From the NCBI GenBank assembly GCA_015680685.1, contig MNCI01033589.1:329324-393323 (forward strand): a stretch of 64,000 bases of DNA, read 5' to 3'. The notes below the pieces were generated by a model, which saw only the letters and a list, made by a program, of their open reading frames with translations, was not told the DNA's origin and did not search any database. Source of the DNA: Gnetum montanum. Lineage: Eukaryota > Streptophyta > Gnetopsida > Gnetales > Gnetaceae. Each line of letters begins with the position of its first letter. The first letter of the stretch is position 1. Shown one piece after another: positions 23,320-34,429 of this stretch. Position numbers and translations under genes: made by a program.

Positions 23320-23353
23320 ATTCACAAATCAGGTTGTGAGATTTGCTGTTTGC

Positions 23354-23600
23354 GGAAAATGGCTAACTCTGGAAATGGCAAAAAATGGCTAACTCTAAAA
23401 ATAGCAGAAAATGGCAGGAAAATAACTGAATCTGAAAATAGCAGAAAAATAACTAAGTCTCCCAGTAGCAAGAAAATAGTAGAGAAATGAGTAAATCTGC
23501 CAGTAGTAGGAAAACAACAGAAAAATGAGTAAATCTACCGATAGCAAGAAAATGGCCAAGTATGAAAATACAAAAGAAAAGGCCAAATTTGAAAATGTAG
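23354..23600 (-). repeat. Leader repeats of the nested element
   Basis: About seven imperfect units of roughly 32-34 bases built on agcagaaaaataactaagtc (plus strand), between primer site and gag. Element A has no equivalent array. Confidence 0.65.
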
Positions 23601-23635
23601 AAAAAATGCTAAGTAGGAAAATGCAGGAAAAAATA

Positions 23636-23654
23636 GGCCCTCCTTCTAGCGCCA
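23636..23654 (-). promoter_or_regulatory. Primer binding site of the nested element
   Basis: Minus strand TGGCGCTAGAAGGAGGGCC, separated from the LTR by GTTTTT. Almost identical to the site of element A at 3231. Confidence 0.75.
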
Positions 23655-23660
23655 AAAAAC

Positions 23661-24709
23661 TGTAGTGACAGAAAACGTCGGTCGCTGGAAATACTAAGAG
23701 GTCTTTGGGTGCATAGCCTAACCCCGAATTCGCACAAGAGCAATGCTGGAGAAAACAGATTTAGGGTGCCCTGAACGGCCTGGTCGATCAGACAAGAACT
23801 TAATTGGTGTACAATAACCCTTTGCAAACAACAAAAGAAAATGCAATGTGCGCAGCAGTAGAAACCTGCGAAAGGTTGTAACAAGACAGTGAACACGATT
23901 TAATGCTTAACAATGCCAAATAAATGCTACAATCAGCCAAAAAGGGAGTTTGAATAAAAAGATACACCACCCTAAAAAAGGGTATCGGTATACAGAGTGT
24001 ACAATAGGCACAGTAGGAGTGAAATCACGACCTTGGTGGTGTCGGGCTATGAAATCTAGTGGTCACTGTGATAAACTGTGCCTCCTGGATCATTGGTCAT
24101 AGTATACCATGTGATGTGCCTCTCTGTCGGTGTGGTGTGCTCTGGGTCTCGTTCGCCCACGAAGCTAAGTGCCAAAATGCTAAAAATGTCAAATGCCTTG
24201 TTGGTGAAGAAAAATGTAAGCCCTTCCCCCCCTTTTTTCTTCTGTTTTTGAAAAAGGGGGTACATAGATATTTATAGGGCTAGGGTTAGCCCAAAATGCA
24301 GATCTGGCACCACGTGGCAGTGCGGTAAGTAACAACGCGTAATAGCACGTAACATCATGTAACAGTGCGTAATAGCCTAGCGTTACAAGGTGTTACGCTA
24401 CACTACGCTATGCTACGCTATGTAGCATAGCTGCGCGTAATAGCGCATAACATCATATAACAGCACGTAACAGCGTGGCGTTACAGGGTGTTACGCTACG
24501 CTATGCAGCGTAGTAGTGCATAACAGCACGTAACATCATGTAACAACGCATAACAGCGTAGTGTTACAGGGTGTTACGCTACGCTACGCTATGTAGCATA
24601 ACATGGTGCTAAGCTATTCAGTGTAGCAGGGTGTTGAAAGTGCCATCGTTCTGACACTTAAAAAAATCTGCAGTCGAGATGCCAAGATCTGAAATTTTGT
24701 GCTGTTTCA
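23661..24709 (-). repeat. 5' LTR of the nested minus-strand element
   Basis: Minus-strand start TGAAACAGCACAAAATTTC at 24709, end TGTCACTACA at 23661. Same organisation as 17126-18160, with the U3 array at about 24310-24640. Confidence 0.88.
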
Positions 24710-24714
24710 AATAG
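24710..24714. other. Target-site duplication, right copy
   Basis: AATAG, partner of GATAG at 17121-17125. Confidence 0.7.
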
Positions 24715-27324
24715 CTGATCAAGAGAGTAGTTCAACTATATGCATGAAACGAACTAAGGGTTTGACTTGCGCTTACATTGATAGCATAGACACATTAGAG
24801 CAAGTCCATTTCCAACTTCCAAGTCTTGACATTGAAAATATCAACCGGGGGAAGTTGGAAATCCTGGATAAGTTTAAGAAAGAGCCCCTTGAGCTAAAAC
24901 CATTGCCCACCGATATGGAATATACATTTCTTAAAAATGGAAAATCGATAATTATTAACATTAAGCTCACTTCACCACAAAAAGAGAAATTGCTGAAGGT
25001 AATAAACAAATGGTCAAAAGCCTTTGCTTAGTCATATCCCAAATTAATTGCAATAGATCCTAGGATATGCCAACATAGAATTTACACTGACCCCTCCATG
25101 AAGCCTAGAAGACAACCATAGAGGTGATTGAACCCCTGCAACATTTCAACGATTAGTTCTAAGCATATTCCTGTAGCAGATAGGAAACAGTGTGGAGGTC
25201 TTCGTGGACGACTTCTCCACCTACGGAGCAAACTTTGGTTAAGCCTTACACTAGTTAGAGCAAGTATTAAAACAATGTGTAGAAACCAATTTCAGGATCA
25301 ACTGGTAGAAAAGCCATTTAATGGTCCAAGAAAGCATTATACTAGGGCATAAAATCTAACAAATAGGGATAGAGGTAGACCTCGAAAAGATCAAAGTCAT
25401 CCAAGGAATTACCTGTCAACTAGAAACTGTAAAAGATATCTGGTTATTACTTGGACACACTGGCTACTACAAAAGGTTTATTGAGAACTTTTCAAAGGTT
25501 GCAAAACCATTGGTTGAATTAACAAAAAAGGATGTACCTTTCGAATGGACCAGGGAATGCGAACTCGCTTTCCAAAATTTAAAATAGAAGCTACTAAAAA
25601 CACCTATTCTACAAGCTCTTGACTAGTCTAGACCATTCCACATAATGACTTACACATCTAACTATGCTTTAGGAGTTGTACTTACACAGTTAGATGATCA
25701 AAAATGTCCTTATTACATCCACTATGCAAGTAGAAGTATCGCTAGTGCATAACTTAACTACACTACAATAGAGAAAGAATTAATGGTTGTAGTGTTTGCA
25801 CTAGAAAAATTTAGGCACTATGTCTTGGGTTATAAGGTATTCGTACACACGAATCATTGTGCAATAAGGTTCCTAATGAATAAACCAACAGTGAGTCCTC
25901 ACACCATACCATGGCTTGTAATCTTACAAGAGTTCAATCTTATGATGATTGATTGTAAAGGCACCGAGAACGTAGTTGCTGATCATTTATCTCGATTGCG
26001 ATGGGACAACAAAGACAATGAGTATCCAATTTCTGATTATTTCCCAAATGAACTCCTCTTTGCAGGTGTAGTGAATGAACAATTAACCACAGAGACAAAT
26101 TGGTATAGTAGCATTCTCACCTATCTCCTTACACAACAAACACCACAAGGGTTTGACGCTAAAAAGAAACAACAGTTTCTTCACCGAGCCAAGTATTTTA
26201 TGGAAATCAATGGGCAACTTTATAAAGTATGTCTCGATGGCTTGGTTTGATGATGTGTTCTTGATGTAGATCAATTGCAAGTTCTCCAAGATTCTCATGA
26301 GGGTCCTTGTAGGGGTCATTACGCTGGAAGATGAACATCCATTAAGATCCTACTTGCAGGATATTATTGGCCTACATTGTTTCAGGATGCCCATCAATTC
26401 GTCCAATCTTGTGAGTGCTATCAACGTGATGGGGGAATGACTGCTATAATGGAGGGTCCGCAATAATGGATTCAACCTTTAGAACCCTTCAACATCTGGG
26501 GAATTGATTTTATGGGGCCGATTACACCAATGTCCAATGGAAAAGCTTATATTATTGTTGCCATTGATTACCTTACAAAATGGGTAGAAACAGTTGCTGT
26601 TAAGGATTGTACATCATCTATAGCTGCACGATTTGTTCAAAAACAAATCGTAAACAGGTTTGGTGTGCCTCGTGCACTTATTTTAGACAATGGTACACAC
26701 TTCACAGGTGTGACTTTCCAAAAACTAATGCAATGCTTAGGGGTTGTGCACAAACTGACTACACCATATCACCCCTAAGCGAACGGTCAAGCGAAAGTCA
26801 CCAATAGAGAGATTATGAAGATATTAACAAGAACCATTAACAAGTTTAGGCGAGATTGGAGCACTAAACTGAACGATGCTCTTTAGGCATATCGCTCCAC
26901 ATGGAAACTTCCTACAAGCTACTCTCCCTATGAGTTAGTGTATGGTAAATTGCCAACGCTTCTCATTCAAACTAAGCTCCATACACTCTCCATGGCTCGT
27001 GACCTCAACCTTGACCTCGATCTAGCACAAAAACAATGGTTGATGACCCTTAACCTGCTAGATGAGAATTGATTTGCCACCTTGTCATCTAACGAATTGC
27101 ATAAGGCCTTCAATAAACAATGTCATGACCTAAGGATTAGGAAAGTTAAATATCAACAAGGAGATAAGGTTCTCTACTAGAATCCCATAGATGTGCCACA
27201 ACGTACCAACTTTCAAATGCTATGGGAAGGACCTTATGTCATTTATGCAACTTTTCCTTCGGGAGCCATGATGATATACAAACCTGAGAGCTCGGATAAG
27301 AAATTGTTGGTCAATGTTCAATAA
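24715..27324 (+). pseudogene. pol (RT, RNase H, integrase) of the Athila-like element, multiply inactivated
   Basis: The RT N-terminus lies at 24715-25125, with R-R-Q-P-stop-R-W-L-N-P matching the usual Q-R-R-L-N-P. Most of the RT palm is then deleted, and the sequence resumes at A-T-F-Q-R just before the catalytic V-F-V-D-D-F-S-T-Y-G (25192-25227). RNase H follows (25630-26010): the first catalytic Asp is Tyr (M-T-Y-T-S) and the T-D-H motif is T-N-H. Integrase (26260-27310) keeps H-H of the zinc module and both core Asp (G-I-D-F-M-G-P; L-D-N-G-T-H-F), but the catalytic Glu is Lys (N-G-Q-A-K-V-T-N). A G-P-Y motif near 27230 closes the protein. From 25192 onward the reading frame never shifts; damage is by nonsense codons. 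Confidence 0.88.
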
Positions 27325-29335
27325 ACCAAACCTTTCCATGAGCTTAGATTAGCCAGTACTCATACTACCTTTATTGGTGGACAACCTTGCTTGCTATTTC
27401 GGATCTCCTCCTTCCAACTCAGTCATGGGGGAGTTGGTCACCAATGCTAACCATTCTAAGCCCTTAGCTTTTTTTTATATATTTTTTTAAACATTTCTTT
27501 AATTTTTCTTATTTTTGTTTGACATCATCATTCATATTTTTACTATTCCTTTGTTTGGTTGATTTACTTTCATTCGTCATACAATAAGTGCTCCTAATGG
27601 TGGATTAAGTTATATACTATTGATTGCTAATGTTTGGTTTTTACCTCTGAATTATGATGCTGATATTATGATATGGTTTTTTTTTGATAAAATAGGTAAT
27701 GAGTCCACATCGCCCATTCACCCATTCCACTCTATGATCTCCCTTGGTTTTGGAACTGTACTATCCCTTTTTCTAAATCAACTTATTAATGAATTAGTGG
27801 CTTGGTATTTTTCAAACCAAGGAAGGACTCAATGCTTGGCAACGGTGTGACTTCAAGGGGATTCGATGCATTTGTGCCAGTCATTCTCTTGGGTCCTTGG
27901 ATGCTTTTTCTTGGGTTTTCTGCCATTCTACCATTGATCAAATATCAGGAATTTGAGTAAATAAAAATAAGTCTTTGCATGGTGTGGTTCTCATGCAAAA
28001 AAAAAAAAAAAAAAAAACAAAGTGAGAATCCAAAGCACACCCCTTAGACATAATAAAGTAATATGGGCTACAAGCATTGGTTATGGCACTGGAAAGACAT
28101 TTTACCCATGCCTAAAGGTTCCCTATAACTAAGGCCCTTTCTCACTTCTTGCTTCTTCATCTCGTTCTCCTTGGGATGGTGGTCACTCTTTGTGGAGGCA
28201 TTCTTATTACTTCAAGAGGATGGATTGGCCAAGTGTATTGATGTGAGATCACTGAATGTGGTTGGTTTGAGTCTGGATTTGAAATGAGTTCTACTCAGTC
28301 ACATTAACCATGGCATACAAAAGGGACTTTACACAACCTTGCTCTTGGGATTCCATTCCATTTCTACTCTTCATCTTTCTTTCCATGTTGATTAGTCCAT
28401 ATCTTGGTTGATGCATTGTTTTTCCTTGGTAAATTCTTGTGGGTAAGTTTTTAACTCTTGCTTCCAAATGACATTCCTAGAGCCTATAGACTCTTTTTTG
28501 TGTGGGTTTGTTAGGGCATAAAGGACATGAGCCTGCTTCAGGGAGGATCCACTATCATTTCTTTCTGCTGCAATTATTAAGTTCTTTCCTTTAAACATTA
28601 TCTGGAATCAACCATTTCTCGTTTCATCCCCATCTTTGACATCCACTTTATTGGTGTTGTCATTGTTATTTTTTCCATATTTCTTATTCCTTACATTTTT
28701 CCATCTTATTGCTACTGGAGGTTCACTCTTAGTCGTGGGGGCCCTTACACAAATTTTTCAATTTCTCCATTCTACTACTTGCCTAACCCCTACACCTTGG
28801 GTAGTTATCAGTAATAAATCTCTAACCCAGTTTCTGCCATAACCACAACCTAGCCAATGCACTTTATATCGAGGCAAGGTATCAACTGCATTGTGGTTTA
28901 CTTATCCTTGCTCATTCGTAACTATGTTGTGTGTGCAAATGGCGATTACGTGGAAAATGGACTGGGGTAGGAGGGAGCACTTGGGATGAACTAGAGCTGG
29001 AGCATTTACACCAAGAACAAGTCTGATTGCGTGGTTATGGATAAACAACAGAATGTGCAATCTTGGCATTAGCAGCAACACGCCTCATTTTTCTTTTTCT
29101 CTTTCTCTCTCCCTTTCTCTTCAAGTTGTTAAATGAAGGTCTAGATGTCACTTATGTACAATGTTCACCACCATGGGTATGAACACCAATGTTGTAATGT
29201 ATTATCAATATGTTCATTGGGCACTTAGAGTCTACCATCTCGTTTCACTACTAGTAGTCATTCAATCAATAATCCATACCTTTCCAATATTTTATAAGGA
29301 ACTCGAGGATGATTTTTCATTCAGTAGTGGGGGTA
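27325..29335 (+). other. Non-coding tail of the Athila-like element, with purine tracts
   Basis: A purine tract (catgggggag, 27424-27433) follows the integrase end. The next 1.1 kb aligns with blocks at 55320-56530 and 61605-62710. Landmarks: gagtccacatcgcccattca (27702), ggaaagacattttacccatg (28091), gcttcagggaggatccacta (28533). A 21-base A run is at 27997-28017. The LTR-proximal purine tract is tagtgggggta ending at 29335. No accessory ORF recognised. Confidence 0.6.
27997..28017 (+). repeat. Poly(A) run of 21
   Basis: Uninterrupted A tract inside the conserved non-coding tail. It is absent from the related tails at 55320 and 61605, so it is a local expansion. Confidence 0.9.
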
Positions 29336-29962
29336 TGATGAACCGTGATATCAAGGCCGCGATATCAAATCCACGATATTGGGTCCACGATATCGGAGCT
29401 TGCCATGCAATGTCAGATACCCGATATTATGTCCTGCCTCATTGCCTATAAATAAGAGGCGGGCACACTTGGCTTGCATAGTTAATTTTAGTCTCTTACA
29501 CAAACTCTTGCCTTTCCTCCCTCTCAGAGTTAGAATTATTTCTGCGTGCCCATAGTAGGAGTCATAAAGTGAATGAATTTTTATTCGAGCATTGTGTACC
29601 TGAACACACCTTGTGTACGGCAATAAAGACGAGCTTTGTGATAAACCTTGTAGCATTCAAAATAGATTAATTAATGTTATTTTTAGTTATTTAATGCTTT
29701 CCCTAGTTAATTAATGTTCTCTCTCTCTCTCTCACCCTCTCTCTGTCACCCTACAACTCTCCTAAGTAAGCACACTTAGTGAGATCACTTTGAGCTTGCA
29801 TGTAACACTTGGTAACCCAGTAACGATTAGTGCTTGGTAATCCCAGTAGTGTTGCATTGGTTCAAGATGTGTACGGCAAGTGAGAACATATACTGGTGTT
29901 AGGATTAATTAAAGGCTAGTTAATCAGTAGTTAAATTAAATTAGTTACTTAGTTATCTCTCT
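29336..29962 (+). repeat. 3' LTR of the Athila-like element, cut by an assembly gap
   Basis: Begins TGATGAACCGTGATATC and follows the 5' LTR base for base to the position equivalent to 14032. The last ~230 bases, with the TSD and junction to element B, are missing at the N (29963). Confidence 0.85.
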
Positions 29963-29963
29963 N

Positions 29964-30592
29964 ACCTCTAGGCAAGGTTTGATACCAATCTAGAGCCTTT
30001 CCCTTGAGGAACATGGAGAAAATCTATAGTACCATATGAGGCCAAGCTTGCAAAAAGAGGCACTTAGACCAGAAGGTTACTAAATGTGCATTGGGACCCC
30101 TTCACCATTGTATTTAGTGAAGTTTGGAATAGGTAAACCTATGGACAAGGTTGTTTGAGGCACCGTAGGGCTTATAGGATCATCTTGGTAGAAATCTAAA
30201 ACATTAACTGTCTAAGTTGTATTAGCCTTTAGTTTTCGCAGCTCTTTAGTAAGGTCTTAGATCATTTGGAAGGCTTGATCCAAGCCTTAGGCATCCCCAC
30301 AGGCTATGATGCTTGTGTTGACGGTTAAGGGAGAAGTTGTGAGACTTAGGGCTATGTGATGGGTATTGATACAAATGAAAGAGGTTGGGTGACCACCATT
30401 GTAGGTGGATTAAACAAGGAGAAAGAGGTCTGAGTTGGAACTTGTAGTATGAAGGGCAAAAAGGGTGTTTGTAAGTCTTATGTTACTTGAGGTCCCAATG
30501 AGGGTCCTATTAGTATGATAAAGGGAGATGGTGAAGTAGACATCACTAACATTGGATGAACGAAGTGAGGCTGTGTGGCAAAGGGCATCAAT
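29964..30592 (-). pseudogene. Middle of element B gag, contig placed in reverse
   Basis: Read on the minus strand this gives gag sequence just before the capsid core: D-F-Y-Q-D-D-P-I-S-P-T-V-P, then K-Y-N-G-E-G, equivalent to 4525-4620 of element A. Its first 144 bases (29964-30107) are the exact reverse complement of 30594-30737, where plus-strand gag continues. Both sides are bounded by a single N. The simplest reading is one short contig scaffolded backwards with its overlap unmerged. Reversed, it joins smoothly into 30594. Confidence 0.8.
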
Positions 30593-30593
30593 N

Positions 30594-32859
30594 TGGTGAA
30601 GGGGTCCCAATGCACATTTAGTAACCTTCTGGTCTAAGTGCCTCTTTTTGCAAGCTTGGCCTCATATGGTACTATAGATTTTCTCCATGTTCCTCAAGGG
30701 AAAGGCTCTAGATTGGTATCAAACCTTGCCTAGAGGTTCCCCTTCTTTCCTTGAGGACTTGATTAGCCAATTTGTCAACCACTTTGAATACAACTTGAAG
30801 CTGGATGCCACATTGGATTAATTAACAAAGGTGAGGTAGGGGCCACTTGAATCAGTTAAAAGGTTCATTCAAAGGTGGAACTCAATAATTAATGAGAACA
30901 TAGAGCTTATTGTTGAAACTCACCTCATGGCCATCTACAAGGGAGTAGTAAATGACTTTATCAAGTCAAAGTTGTACTACTTAGAGCCTCAATTACTAAT
31001 CCAAGCCTTCTCACAAACCAAGAACATCAAGGAAGCAGCTGAGGCAAGCAATGATCTAGCCTAAGTGGCCTATAAAAACGAACATGCAAGAAGCGATAGA
31101 GATAAAACCAAGTAAGAACATAAAACCGTGGTGGTAGTAACAAAAGAGTCAAAACAAGAGAAAAGATGAGGATGATCGCCATGTAACACATCCCAAAATT
31201 CATCACAATCATCCACTTCCTATGCTCCAAATCAACTGAGAACAAACTTTGGATGGAAGGATAGGTCTAAATACACTAGGTTTCCTATGAATCCCTCTAA
31301 GCTTCTAGAACAATTACTTAAAAATGACCATATACAACATAAGAAACTATCTAAAGAGGCTTGTAAGAGGCATGATCATCTTTGTGACATAGCCAGAGAT
31401 CCAATGATAGCTATCAAAGTACTTTAGACTAGCTAGGTATTGCCATTATCATCAAATGGCTGGTCACGACATCAATTTTTGCTTAGCAATAAAAGATGAC
31501 CTCCAAAAGATGATAGACCACAGAGAGTTGATGTTGAATGAGCCCAACTCTTCAAGAGCCAACAACAACTCCTATACTATAGCCTCATTGATAGAAATCA
31601 AATGGTTTAATCCTCCTAGGAAACTATTTGTTATCAAAGTACCACCGTAGCTCCAACACACAAAGCCAAGAGAGCCATTTATCATATGGGTACCACCTTC
31701 CCCAGCTCTTAAGACCATAGCCAAGATCATGAGTTGCTAATCCTCCAAACCCAAGGGAACCATTTGTTATTTGGGTCCCTTCACCTATAATAAGTAAGAC
31801 CACAATAACCCATGATCAAAGCCCACCAATAGTGGCCCAGAACTTAGAGGTTAGCAAGAAACCATCATCACAATAATAATGAAAGCAACTTGTCACTAGA
31901 CCTACAACAAAGTCCAGTGAAGATAACCAATGACAAAAGGCTTCAAAAAAACCCACACTAAGATTAACCACACCCATGAACAAGGGACCCAAGACACATG
32001 AATTGAGACCTAAGCCACCAACTTTAGGAAGGATGGAGGAGGTTAGAACCACTAAGGTTGAAACATCATGTGCTAAGGGAAAGAACTTCCTCACACCAAT
32101 GGAGCAACCCAAATGATCATTAAAATAAAAGAACATGTTACCAAGCCTATACGACCTCGTCATGACTTCTCCTACTCATAGAGATACACTAGCTCAAGTG
32201 TTAGCCTCTATCCCTATATGCAGAGACATGCTTGCCAACAAAGAGTTAATCCACTCCATCATTGAGCAAGCTTCACTTAGAGAGAATGAACATCAACCAA
32301 TGCTTAACTTTTGCAACAGTGAAGTGAAAATTGACTATAGAAACAAAGAGGTGTCATCTGCTCCTCTCCTTATTACCATACGTGTTGGTAGATACAAGGT
32401 TCATCATGTTCATGTGGATGATGAGGTGACCACAAATGTCATACCATTTTTTTTTGTTGGCAAGTTAGGCCTAATCAAGAATATTCAAGAAATCGCAACC
32501 TTAGCACTCAATTCATTAAATGGATCATGAGTAGCAGTTCAAGGTTCTATCTCCTTGGATTTCGTAGCCAAGGAATAGTTTCCCACATCTGCCAAATTCT
32601 TAGTAGTCAAAGAGACACTTGGGTATAACTTGATTCTAGGGAGGCCATGGTTAGCTAAGCTTCATGTGGTCTCATTCCCTATACATCAAGAAATTCACTT
32701 GCCCTATGAGGGAGGGGAAATTATGATCTATGGGAATAATGTGTCAGTACCATCAGTTAACTATGTTAACATTGATTGAGGTTCAGAGGTGGAGTTTCAA
32801 GAGGAGACCCTTGAAACTTAGACTGGGACCACTAAAAACAAAGATAATAACGATGCTAG
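30594..32859 (+). pseudogene. gag-protease of element B (3' part)
   Basis: Capsid core at 30650-31080 (K-G-S-R-L-V-S-N, W-N-S-I-I-N-E-N, N-D-F-I-K-S-K-L-Y-Y-L-E-P). Zinc finger at about 31438-31485 (Y-C-H-Y-H-Q-M-A-G-H, F-C: CX2HX4HX4C intact). F-V-I-K-V-P-P linker at 31625-31800. Protease-like part 32135-32760 with V-D-D-E-V and L-I-L-G-R-P-W-L. It stops at about 32780 with no RT, and the sequence then meets the truncated LTR at 32860. It is the third copy of the same pol-less design in this window. Confidence 0.8.
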
Positions 32860-33705
32860 CATACAAGTCATGAGTGTTTGCATGTGATCAGATCGTAATC
32901 CATGGATGGAAAATGTAATTATGCTAGTACTTGATGTTAAGTTCATGATTGTTGTCTTCTCACTTACCTTCCCACTTCGAGTTAGCAAAGTTCAAATGTA
33001 TGGTTTAACTCTTAGTGAGACATATGATTGGTTGATGTTGTAGGGATCTTAATTCTCCTTGTGGTAAACATGGTTTAATAGAAGATAAAATTCTAAGTCT
33101 AGTTAACTATGAAAACACAAATCTATCTTAGCCTAGTGCAATGGATATCCAGTCCTAGTCTACCATGCACACCTTTGACTCATGTACTTACTATTGGGAT
33201 TACCAAGTGGTATTACTACTGAGCAAATCAAGAAACACCGCTATTGAATTACTAAATAACTACACTTAGTGCTTGAAACCAATTGTATCCATTCCACTTA
33301 CTAATAACATGTAAAATAAAGTGCTTGAAATGTAAATGATTAACTAAGAAAGAAAGAAAGTTATTTTAAGTAAACATAAAGAAAAGTAAGTGGATGTTGC
33401 AATCTCAATCTTTATTTCTAGTCATGAATTGTGTCTAAGTACAATTCACTCAAATGAAAACACTATGCAACTGCTCAACACCACACCTCAGGCATTCACT
33501 CTATCACTAAACTATGAAACAAAATTACAAGAGTTTGGCTAAGTGTTGGAATGGAAAGTTGACGATTGTGCATGCAAGTGTTGGTGTTTATAGGACTGCA
33601 CAAATCTCAAGACATCACATCAATGATGACGTAGGATGGGCTACGACATTGTAGCTACGATATTGTAGTTGTGATATCACAATGGTAAAAAATATGGTTT
33701 TATCA
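32860..33705 (-). repeat. Truncated Athila-type LTR, minus strand
   Basis: Minus-strand start TGATAAAACC (33705), GATATC-type U3 motifs (33629-33690), TATA-like TATAAAC at 33592-33586. It is similar to the LTR of element C throughout, but the last ~30 bases including the primer-proximal end are missing at 32860. It separates element B from the LINE remnant. No interior sequence of its own is attached. Confidence 0.8.
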
Positions 33706-34078
33706 ATAGTCATGGAGAATTTGAAGCATATAATTTAATTTTATAGCTAAATTTGCAATCAAGGTCATATCATTTACAAAGAGAAACATGTTCAAAGATA
33801 ATCCATTCATTGACATAGCATGATTAGAGGCATCTTGCATCTATTCCTTTGATTCATCTATAAATATGCCAAAAAGTGTAGGTGTTAAAAGACAACCTTG
33901 TTTAACTACAATTGAGTTGTTGATAATTGTTCTTTCTCTCAAAAGACTATATTCAATAAGAATGTTAATTGTCTCATAGATTCTTTTAGTAGTAAAAATA
34001 AGATCTTGTGAAATCTTAATGCTATCCAATCTCTTTTAAAGTTGATCTCAAGTAGAAAAATTAAAAGCCTTAGAAAAA

Positions 34079-34270
34079 TCAACAAAATAGATAAAAGTTG
34101 TATGGTTGAGCTTTTTTCCTTTCTCCATACAATAATGCAAAGTTATTAAATGGTCTATAGTAGAATGATTCCTCCAACAAAATAGATAAAAGTTAGATGA
34201 TTGGGCCTTTTTGCTTTCTCCACATAATAATGCAAAGTTATTAAATGGTCTATCGTAGAATGTTCCAAAG
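34079..34270 (-). repeat. 96-bp tandem duplication in the LINE RT
   Basis: The block starting caacaaaatagataaaagtt at 34079 is repeated from 34175 with about ten substitutions. It duplicates part of the RT coding region and must postdate loss of function. Confidence 0.75.
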
Positions 34271-34429
34271 TCTTCTTGTGCCTAAGCATGAAGACTTTGC
34301 ATTTATACCCATGAACTAATTTTTGATATGGAGCCTACCTCAGTAGACCCCAAAAGGATCCATTCCATAATCTTCTTAGCAATTACAACTTAGAAAACAA
34401 GAACAAGACAATGAATTGGAGAAAAATTT

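Larger units (their letters stand above)
17126..24709 (-). mobile_element. Complete minus-strand Tat-like element without pol, nested in the Athila pol
   Basis: LTRs 17126-18160 and 23661-24709 (about 1.04 kb), interior 5.5 kb. On the minus strand it runs 5' LTR (24709-23661), primer site (23654-23636), A-rich repeated leader, gag-protease (23319-19835), non-coding region with motif array, purine tract, 3' LTR. LTRs start TGAAACA and end CACTACA. It is related to element A across gag-protease, primer site and the dispersed 23-bp motif, but its LTR is half as long and unrelated in its U3 repeats. No RT, RNase H or integrase is present. Confidence 0.9.
13406..29962 (+). mobile_element. Athila-like Ty3/gypsy retrotransposon with pol, itself hosting a nested element
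   Basis: 5' LTR 13406-14265, tRNA-Asp-type primer site, gag, protease, interruption by the minus-strand element 17126-24709, then RT, RNase H, integrase, non-coding tail, purine tract, and a 3' LTR cut by an assembly gap. It sits inside the gag of element B. Without the nested element it would be about 9 kb, a usual Athila size only if an extra ORF had been lost. It is the only element in the window with polymerase domains. Confidence 0.88.

Noticed and set aside
24059-24277. 72-residue Cys-rich open frame in the LTR
   Set aside because: Lies inside the R/U5 part of the LTR with no start context; the other LTR copy breaks it. Probably leader sequence.
27997-28017. Poly(A) run as the tail of a LINE or processed pseudogene
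   Set aside because: Flanking sequence is the conserved Athila tail on both sides, with no RT-derived sequence or target duplication.
29964-30737. Perfect 144-bp inverted repeat as a hairpin or DNA transposon terminus
   Set aside because: Both arms end at single-N contig joins and lie within one continuous gag; an inverted contig explains it fully.
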